In this document: piece after piece, positions 58,216-64,000 of the stretch
Layout of the letters: every line of letters begins with the position of its first letter
How positions within the stretch are numbered: the stretch's first letter is position 1
DNA from: Aquimarina longa SW024
Lineage (GTDB): Bacteria > Bacteroidota > Bacteroidia > Flavobacteriales > Flavobacteriaceae
DNA length: 64,000 nucleotides
Direction: 5' to 3'
Assembly (NCBI RefSeq): GCF_001401755.1
Contig: NZ_AVQK01000024.1
Coordinates: forward strand, 1 to 64,000
Made by a program: the position numbers and the translations under genes
Notes under the pieces: model-generated
Told to the model about the DNA's origin: nothing
Database searches by the model: none
The model's input: only the letters and a program-made list of their open reading frames with translations

Positions 58216-59190
58216 TTAAAACATATAGTTCGCACCAAGACCAAACCCCTCCCTTACTTGAATATTATCAATAGCATCATCATCATAGATAGCTTCAAAT
58301 AAGATTCTGGCAGTAAAATATTTGCCAATAAGCATTGAAAGATTAGCATTATAATTTAAATCTACATTTTGTGGAGCTTCGAGATAATTAGAATATAACT
58401 CTACTGTATTAGTCATGAATATGTCTTTTAGAATCTCAAATTTATAGAAAGCACGGACTGCTGTTCCAAACTCAAAAAGAGAAGTCTTATTAGCTTCAAC
58501 ACCGTAATACTTATGATGTTCATAAGCTTCTAGTGCTTCTTTATCCAGAGGATCTACTTTTGTAAAGATTTTATTTACTAACGTAAACCTTCCTGCCATA
58601 GGAGTAATATTAATAGATAACATTTTATTGTTTTTCCAAAATATACCAGGCCCAAATTTAATATCTCCAGGAGATAAAATACGAGAAATCTCTTTTCTTG
58701 TATTCTTGTTAAATTCATCTTTTTCATACTTATATCCTCTATCAAATTGAGTTTTAAAGTTTAATAAAAATGAAAAATACATTCGACTTTTTCTAATTTT
58801 TATACCTGATATAGAATTTATTTCAAAACGATCGTTTGTTTTATGAGTATTTTTATATTCAGTATCTCTGGCAATACCATATTCAGCAGTTACTTCATTT
58901 TCAGAAATAAACTTTCCTTTTTCATAATTTAAACCAGAAACTATATTAAATTCCATTGATACGTCGGAAGTACCTCCGCCTAACCAATGTTTATTGAAAG
59001 CAGAATGACCAAATAAGGAGCTAATACTTCCTTCTGTAGTCCACCCTTCTTCATGAAACTCTCTTCTATGAGTTTCTTCTACAGAAGTAATATCATCAGC
59101 TTCAGCCAAAACTTCAGGATGAGTTTCTTCTTGGGCAAATAGTATATTGCAACTTCCTAAGAGCATTACTATTGTATATATGAATTTCAT
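58216..59190 (-). CDS. DUF3078 outer-membrane-type protein
   Basis: The 324-residue protein has a signal peptide ending LFAQ. An acidic linker precedes the DUF3078 region: GWTTEGSISSLFGHSAFNKHWLGGG, VSGLNYEKGKFISENEVTAEYG, and the barrel-like strands ending EGFGLGANYMF. Such proteins are frequent in Bacteroidota and are taken as outer-membrane barrels of unknown function. The pattern SxxFxxWxxGG-like (here FNKHWLGGG) is the family hallmark. No operon partner. Confidence 0.87.
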   Translation of the reverse strand: MKFIYTIVMLLGSCNILFAQEETHPEVLAEADDITSVEETHRREFHEEGWTTEGSISSLFGHSAFNKHWLGGGTSDVSMEFNIVSGLNYEKGKFISENEVTAEYGIARDTEYKNTHKTNDRFEINSISGIKIRKSRMYFSFLLNFKTQFDRGYKYEKDEFNKNTRKEISRILSPGDIKFGPGIFWKNNKMLSINITPMAGRFTLVNKIFTKVDPLDKEALEAYEHHKYYGVEANKTSLFEFGTAVRAFYKFEILKDIFMTNTVELYSNYLEAPQNVDLNYNANLSMLIGKYFTARILFEAIYDDDAIDNIQVREGFGLGANYMF

Positions 59191-59460
59191 TTGACGTAAA
59201 TTTTAAAATTGATTTTAGAGATTTTAAAAAGAGTTGTTTTTGTTTTTAGCATAAACAACGAACTGATAATATGGACTATTAATTAAAAAATTAAATGAAC
59301 CAAAAAATCATCTTGCTCTACCTAATACTTTTATTTGTGATGGTATAAATAAAGGTGATGGGTATAGAATATATACTTGATTATTGTATACTATTGGGGA
59401 ATAATAAATCAAGAGTTTTATGAAGTCTTAATTACCAGTTTGATGTTTATACCAAAAAAA

Positions 59461-60138
59461 TCAAACTATACTGGGGAACTCCTCATTAAGTAGATTGTTG
59501 TTTATTTTTGAGAGTATAGGCGATTCAAAAAAATCAACTTTACCTGTTGAGACATCATAAATTGAACCTATGATTTTAATTTCACCTACTTTTTCCATGT
59601 GAGAGAGTATGATACTTTCCTGTCGTATACGTTCAATTGAGACATGTACATTTTTGATCGCTACAATTTCTTTTGTAGCACTATCATTAATATCAATCCC
59701 TTCAGATTTTATGATATCCATGGCAGGTTTTATTTTAGATAATAGAGAAGTAATGTTACCTAATTCAACATTTTCACAAGCTGCTTTTACAGCACCACAT
59801 TTAGTATGCCCCATGACGACTATTATTCTAGATCCTGCAACTTTGCACGAATACTCCATAGATCCTAATATATCTGTATTAATGATATTACCAGCAACTC
59901 TTGTGCTAAAGATATCTCCTATTCCAAGATCAAAAATTAACTCTACGGGTACTCTAGAGTCTATACAGCTAAGTATAACGGCAAAAGGATATTGTCCTTT
60001 ACTGGTTTGCTTTACTTGTTCTTGAAGATCTCTCTGTGTTTTCATATTTTTTAGAAATCTTTCATTACCTTCTACTAGAATTTGATGTGCATCTTCTGGA
60101 GTAAGCTTATCTTGTGTATTTTTAGTTTGTGTTATCAT
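59461..60138 (-). CDS. Beta-class carbonic anhydrase
   Basis: The 225-residue protein has zinc ligands Cys58 (in SCIDSR), His111 and Cys114 (in GHTKCGA) and the Asp60/Arg62 dyad, all intact, with STRVAGNI between them. It interconverts carbon dioxide and bicarbonate in the cytoplasm; no signal peptide is present. It lies 36 bases downstream of the SulP transporter gene on the same strand, so they are probably co-transcribed and may supply bicarbonate for carboxylases (inference from the known SulP-carbonic anhydrase pairing). Confidence 0.95.
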   Translation of the reverse strand: MITQTKNTQDKLTPEDAHQILVEGNERFLKNMKTQRDLQEQVKQTSKGQYPFAVILSCIDSRVPVELIFDLGIGDIFSTRVAGNIINTDILGSMEYSCKVAGSRIIVVMGHTKCGAVKAACENVELGNITSLLSKIKPAMDIIKSEGIDINDSATKEIVAIKNVHVSIERIRQESIILSHMEKVGEIKIIGSIYDVSTGKVDFFESPILSKINNNLLNEEFPSIV

Positions 60139-60174
60139 AATTTTTTAATTTGTGTGTCAGTATTATATATTTTT

Positions 60175-61758
60175 TTATACGGCAACTAATTCTTCTGTTT
60201 TTTTCTTCTTTTTTCGTTTACTTTTTTCTATCGGGCAGTGCAGATGCAAATCAATTATAGAGACGTTTATATTTTTTTCTTTTGCATTTGTTTCAAAGTT
60301 TTGTATTATCTCAACAATATCAGGATGAACAAAATGTGAATCTAAAGCACAGATTTCTACAGAGGCATGTTCAGGAATTTCCATTAATGATTTTTGGATA
60401 GAAGCCTTATTAAGAAAAGTGACATCTTCTGACAGTTTTATCTTTATCTTATTTTTTGCTTCAGCGGTATTTTTTTTCTCTTGTTTGAAAGGGATTTTAT
60501 AATTGTTTCGCAATATGGTAAAGACAGAAACTATCATTCCCATAGCAATTCCCATGAGTAGATCAGTAGTAACTATTCCAACAACGGTAACAACAAAGGG
60601 AATGAATAGTTCGGGACCTCGTTCAAACATTTTTTTGAATAGTGTAGGTTTTGCTAATTTATAACCTACTGTAAGTAGTATTGCGCCTAATGTAGCAAGA
60701 GGAATAAGGTTTAAGAGTTTAGGAATAAGTACGACACTTATTAATAATAATACTCCATGAGATACTGCTGATATTTTTGTTTTACCACCAGATTGCTGAT
60801 TAACAGAACTTCTTACAATTACTTGTGTAACTGGTAGCCCTCCTATTAATCCCGATATGATATTACCGATACCTTGTGCTTTAAGTTCTTGATTTGTTGG
60901 AGTAATTCTCTTTAAACTATCTTGTTTATCTATTGCTTCTACACTAAGTAGTGTTTCTAAACTTCCTACTACTGCCAGAATAATGGCTGTTACATAGACT
61001 TGTGGATTAAGTAGAGCAGAAAAATTTGGAACCGAAAAATTGCCTAAAAATGAATCAAAACTATCGGTTATTGGTAAAGAAACGACATGTTCTGAGGCAA
61101 TAGAAAAATAAGGAATTCCAGAAAATAGTTTGTTTAATAAAATACCTACAATTACAGCAACCAAAGGACCTGGAATCATAGATACTTTAGAGTTTTTAAT
61201 AAATTTTGTTTCCCAAAATATTAAAATAAATAGAGATATCGTAGTAATGGTAATCACTCCGAGACTGATATAATTTAGTACTTCGAATATTTCTAAAAAT
61301 GATTGCGGAGAAAAACCTTCTTTGGGTTGTATATATCCAAAAATATTTGGAATTTGTTTCATTACTATAATTAAACCTATACCAGCTAACATTCCATGTA
61401 TAACAGAAGAAGGGAAAAAATAGGCAATTCCACCAGCCTTTAGATATCCCATTAAGGTCTGTAATATACCAGCGATAACAAGAGCTACAAGAAAATATTC
61501 AAAACCTCCTAAGGTTGCAATAGCGTTTAGTACTATAACTGTTAATCCTGCTGCGGGTCCACTTACTCCTAGAGATGATCCACTTAGTGAACCAACTACA
61601 ATGCCGCCAATAATACCGCCAATAATCCCCGAAAAAAGAGGGGCTCCTGATGCTAAAGCTATTCCTAAACAAAGAGGCATAGCTACCAAAAAAACAACAA
61701 CACTAGCGGGGATGTCGTATTTCAGGTTTTCTACAAAACTTAAGTTTGTTGTTTTCAT
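60175..61758 (-). CDS. SulP family anion transporter with STAS domain (bicarbonate/sulfate class)
   Basis: The 527-residue protein has 10-14 membrane helices, with DIPASVVVFLVAMPLCLGIALASGAP at the start, SGPAAGLTV and a central GLIGGLPVTQVIVRSSVNQQSGGKTK-type signature (about residues 298-325). The C-terminal STAS-like domain (about 440-515) includes VTFLNKASIQKSL and a strand with CALDSHFVHPD. SulP proteins carry sulfate, bicarbonate or other anions. Linkage to carbonic anhydrase favours bicarbonate, but this is inference. The 5' side has a TTAAAACTAAAA direct repeat just before the ATG on the minus strand. Confidence 0.92.
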   Translation of the reverse strand: MKTTNLSFVENLKYDIPASVVVFLVAMPLCLGIALASGAPLFSGIIGGIIGGIVVGSLSGSSLGVSGPAAGLTVIVLNAIATLGGFEYFLVALVIAGILQTLMGYLKAGGIAYFFPSSVIHGMLAGIGLIIVMKQIPNIFGYIQPKEGFSPQSFLEIFEVLNYISLGVITITTISLFILIFWETKFIKNSKVSMIPGPLVAVIVGILLNKLFSGIPYFSIASEHVVSLPITDSFDSFLGNFSVPNFSALLNPQVYVTAIILAVVGSLETLLSVEAIDKQDSLKRITPTNQELKAQGIGNIISGLIGGLPVTQVIVRSSVNQQSGGKTKISAVSHGVLLLISVVLIPKLLNLIPLATLGAILLTVGYKLAKPTLFKKMFERGPELFIPFVVTVVGIVTTDLLMGIAMGMIVSVFTILRNNYKIPFKQEKKNTAEAKNKIKIKLSEDVTFLNKASIQKSLMEIPEHASVEICALDSHFVHPDIVEIIQNFETNAKEKNINVSIIDLHLHCPIEKSKRKKKKKTEELVAV

Positions 61759-62712
61759 TTTAGTTTTAATTTGTGTTTTAGTTTTAAGATTTAATATTTG
61801 TGTGTTATGCTGTTATTATGAAAATAATGTCCTTTTTAGTTATTAAATGGGGTGTGTAAAAAGATTTAGTAGTATTTGATAGGGTGAATCTGAAAAAAGA
61901 CAAATCAAATAATAACCTAGTTCTTAGGAATCTTTTGTAGTATTGTAAATTTTGTTCTAAACAAATGAAGTTTTAAGGCTATATATAAAATAGCACAAAT
62001 CATTTTTTGGGATTAAAAATCAATACTGTTTTTGTAAGCACACTTTTCTTGAATATGAAAAATGATAGAACTAAGATTAAGAAAGAGGTATGCTTAAATT
62101 TTCTTATAATTTTGTTTCATAGAATTCTAAAATAATTAGTATAGTTTAGCTACTTAAATGATATTTGTATGACTAGTTAACATTTCTTATGTCATCAATT
62201 ATGAGGTAAACATATTGTGAGATTCTGTAGAAAATCTGTAGAGTTTTATAAAAACATTCTTTATTTTCAAGAATATATCATTATTTGAATTAATTTTTTT
62301 GGAAATAAAGTTATGTGTGTAATCGTTAGAGTTATAAAACGTAATGTTTATTAATTGTTTGATAACTAGTGTTTTGTGTAATTGTTATTCTTTTTGTTAA
62401 GTAGGTGGTTTTTAAACACTAAAAAAAATATATTTTTTTTCAAGAATAATTTAAAAGAAGATTAAATAAGCATCTATAATATTTTAAAACAAAGCAAATA
62501 ATTATAAAAGTTTTTGTATTAAAAAGGAAAAAATCAACTAGCTTCTAGATACAATTATATTACTTACCCTTATAATTAATTTTGATGATTCTTCTTTTTG
62601 ATTTTTTAAAAAGAATTTAATTTTTTTTAAAAAATCATGAATTAGGGAAAGGAGTTTTTGAGATGAACTTGTTATCTCTGTATAAAGACACAAATCATAA
62701 AAACAGTTTAGA
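61759..62712. other. AT-rich gene-free interval
   Basis: I see no coding sequence, RNA gene or clear repeat in this stretch of about 950 bases beyond homopolymer-rich DNA. It must contain the promoter of the SulP-carbonic anhydrase unit on the minus strand. Confidence 0.55.
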
Positions 62713-63054
62713 ATGACTAATACTCTTATACCTACTTACAAGTATTTTATTTTCAATTATTTAGAATTTTCAAGACTATTAATAGATAGATTTTTTTTAA
62801 CTAAAAAAAATAAAATTCAATTCAGATTAGACAAGACCTCTATATTTTCACAGATAGAAACCATCTCAACTAAATTATATTTATTTACTATAAATGAATT
62901 AAAAAACCTTCCTTACTATCGTTTAATTATAAAAAAAATCTTTAAACCTCTCATTGATAGATCTGATTATTATGGATTTATCTCGAAATCAAAATGTTAT
63001 TTTAGAATATATCTCTTTAGCTTTCTTTTCTCTACGATTGTTGATTTTATTTAA
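62713..63054 (+). CDS. Doubtful small ORF, 113 residues
   Basis: The frame is open for 113 codons in very AT-rich DNA, giving a Lys-, Ile-, Phe- and Tyr-rich basic protein with a hydrophobic C-terminal segment (FRIYLFSFLFSTIVDFI). It has no recognised family and no promoter or operon partner. Stretches such as IETISTKLYLFTINELKNL look amphipathic, which gives it slight credit. It could be a real orphan gene or a chance frame. A weak hairpin (GCCT...AGGC near 63168-63196) follows it. Confidence 0.3.
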   Translation: MTNTLIPTYKYFIFNYLEFSRLLIDRFFLTKKNKIQFRLDKTSIFSQIETISTKLYLFTINELKNLPYYRLIIKKIFKPLIDRSDYYGFISKSKCYFRIYLFSFLFSTIVDFI

Positions 63055-63271
63055 ACAAATAGCTATTGAGTACTATAAGAAAGAATTTTACTTCTATTGT
63101 TAATTTATAAGATATAGACCAAACCATGTAAGTTATTTTTATTGAAAATCAAATTACATGTCTATGGTATATGCCTCGATAGTTATTATTTAGGCATTTC
63201 CATATACTATATCTATAAAATCAGGAATATAAAATGTCATTTTTTTAGTTAAAATAAAAGTTTTATACATT

Positions 63272-63949
63272 ATGAAAATTCTAATTGTTGAAGATGAGCC
63301 TATGTTGGCTGAATCTATAGTTCAGTATCTTAAAAAAGAAGGATATCAATGTGAGTGGGCAAATAATCTTGCTTATGCAAAAGAAAAAAGCTGGGATTAT
63401 GAATATGATTGTATGGTGGTTGATATTAATTTACCTGATGGGAGTGGACTGGATGTAATTGAGCAGATTAAAGATATGAAATCTAAATCAGGGATTATTA
63501 TTGTTTCTGCAAGAAATGCAATGGATGACAAGATTATTGGTTTAAACTTAGGAGCTGATGATTACCTGACTAAACCATTTGATTTAGCTGAGTTAAATGC
63601 GCGAATTAAAGCAATTATAAGAAGAAAAAATTTTGATGCACAAAACACGACTACTTTTAATGAAATAGAAATTTACCATTATAAAAAATTGGTAAAAGTG
63701 AATGATAAAACATTAAAATTAACCAAAAAAGAGTACGATTTAATTCTTTATTTTATATCGAATCCTAATCGTGTTATTCCTAAAGGTTCAATAGCAGAGC
63801 ATCTATGGGGAGATGAAATGGATATGGCAGATTCTTTTGATTTTGTATACTCACATTTAAAAAATTTACGTAAAAAAATTAAACAATATAGTTGTATAAA
63901 TTATATCCATACTGTATATGGAATAGGGTATAAATTTTCTGATCAATGA
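63272..63949 (+). CDS. OmpR/PhoB-family response regulator
   Basis: The 225-residue protein has a receiver domain (1-115) with acidic residues EDE at 7-9, phospho-acceptor Asp51 (CMVVDINLPDGSG) and the Lys in DDYLTKPFDLAELNARI. The C-terminal winged helix has LTKKEYDLILYF, VIPKGSIAEHLWGDEMDMADSFDFVYSHLKNLRKKI in parts, and the closing IHTVYGIGYKF. It works with the sensor kinase whose ATG overlaps its TGA stop (ATGA), so the two are translationally coupled. The signal is unknown. Confidence 0.95.
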   Translation: MKILIVEDEPMLAESIVQYLKKEGYQCEWANNLAYAKEKSWDYEYDCMVVDINLPDGSGLDVIEQIKDMKSKSGIIIVSARNAMDDKIIGLNLGADDYLTKPFDLAELNARIKAIIRRKNFDAQNTTTFNEIEIYHYKKLVKVNDKTLKLTKKEYDLILYFISNPNRVIPKGSIAEHLWGDEMDMADSFDFVYSHLKNLRKKIKQYSCINYIHTVYGIGYKFSDQ

Positions 63950-64000
63950 AATTATTGATTTTATCTAATCGGTATTATTTTATAGCTCTTCTTATCGTGT
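63946..64000 (+). CDS. Sensor histidine kinase, N-terminal fragment (cut by window edge)
   Basis: The ATG at 63946 overlaps the stop of the response regulator gene by four bases. The 18 visible codons read MKLLILSNRYYFIALLIV, the start of a first membrane helix, as expected for a two-component sensor kinase. The identity rests on gene order; no kinase domain is within the window. Confidence 0.7.
   Translation, partial: MKLLILSNRYYFIALLIV

Overview
The window is a 64 kb, AT-rich chromosomal stretch of a Bacteroidota bacterium, almost certainly a marine Flavobacteriaceae member. An Aquimarina-like genus is my impression from protein style only. Three things support this: type IX secretion (T9SS) genes and sorting domains, promoters of the Bacteroidota type (TANNTTTG at -7) with no obvious Shine-Dalgarno sites, and family-typical proteins such as PorX, a fused LpxC/FabZ and DUF3078. 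It is mostly ordinary housekeeping DNA. I see no CRISPR array, tRNA, rRNA, prophage or intact insertion sequence.

Layout. 1-5221: the end of a giant calcium-binding T9SS type B adhesin, then a PorP/SprF partner and an OmpA/PD40 protein, a classic T9SS export module. 5222-8282: a decayed leucine-rich-repeat gene, an MscS channel and a long gene-poor AT-rich gap. 8283-18295: TrmH, a DEAD-box helicase, a glutamine cyclotransferase lipoprotein, the SRP RNA, an SDR, a TalC-type transaldolase, a cysteine-less thioredoxin-fold lipoprotein and an ABC-F ATPase. 18296-26837: a nitrogen block, with amt-glnK divergent from gltB-gltD. 27083-35594: TrmL, a spermidine-synthase-like protein, HbpS/GlcG, a secreted thermolysin-like protease with a T9SS tail, and an accessory patch of an outer-membrane protein, S41 peptidase, small unknowns and a Crp-type regulator. 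35695-43464: a minus-strand block with dnaN, a DinB-like protein, an ABC importer pair (permease and binding protein), alanine dehydrogenase, tsaE and the T9SS regulator porX. 43610-51073: an HD hydrolase, then lpxD-lpxC/fabZ-lpxA-efp-lpxD2, then sucD. 51276-58103: an M16 peptidase, fabG, a vWA-like membrane protein and an SPFH protein. 58216-61758: DUF3078, beta-carbonic anhydrase and SulP. 61759-64000: an AT-rich gap, one doubtful ORF, and an OmpR-type regulator overlapping the start of a sensor kinase cut by the window edge.

Genes working together: the adhesin/PorP/OmpA trio and the remote PorX regulator share T9SS. Amt, PII and GOGAT form an ammonium uptake and assimilation unit. The lpx genes build lipid A. 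Carbonic anhydrase with SulP suggests bicarbonate handling. The observations most worth following up are three long perfect palindromes with little or no loop in intergenic DNA (20579-20636, 31209-31262, 50094-50143), an ABC-F protein in which only one composite ATP site looks intact, a binding-protein/permease pair separated by a single in-frame stop, two genes whose -7 promoter element lies five bases before the ATG (possible leaderless mRNAs), and a TIR-bearing foldback repeat at 18537-18611. I did not find a convincing new defence or biosynthetic system.
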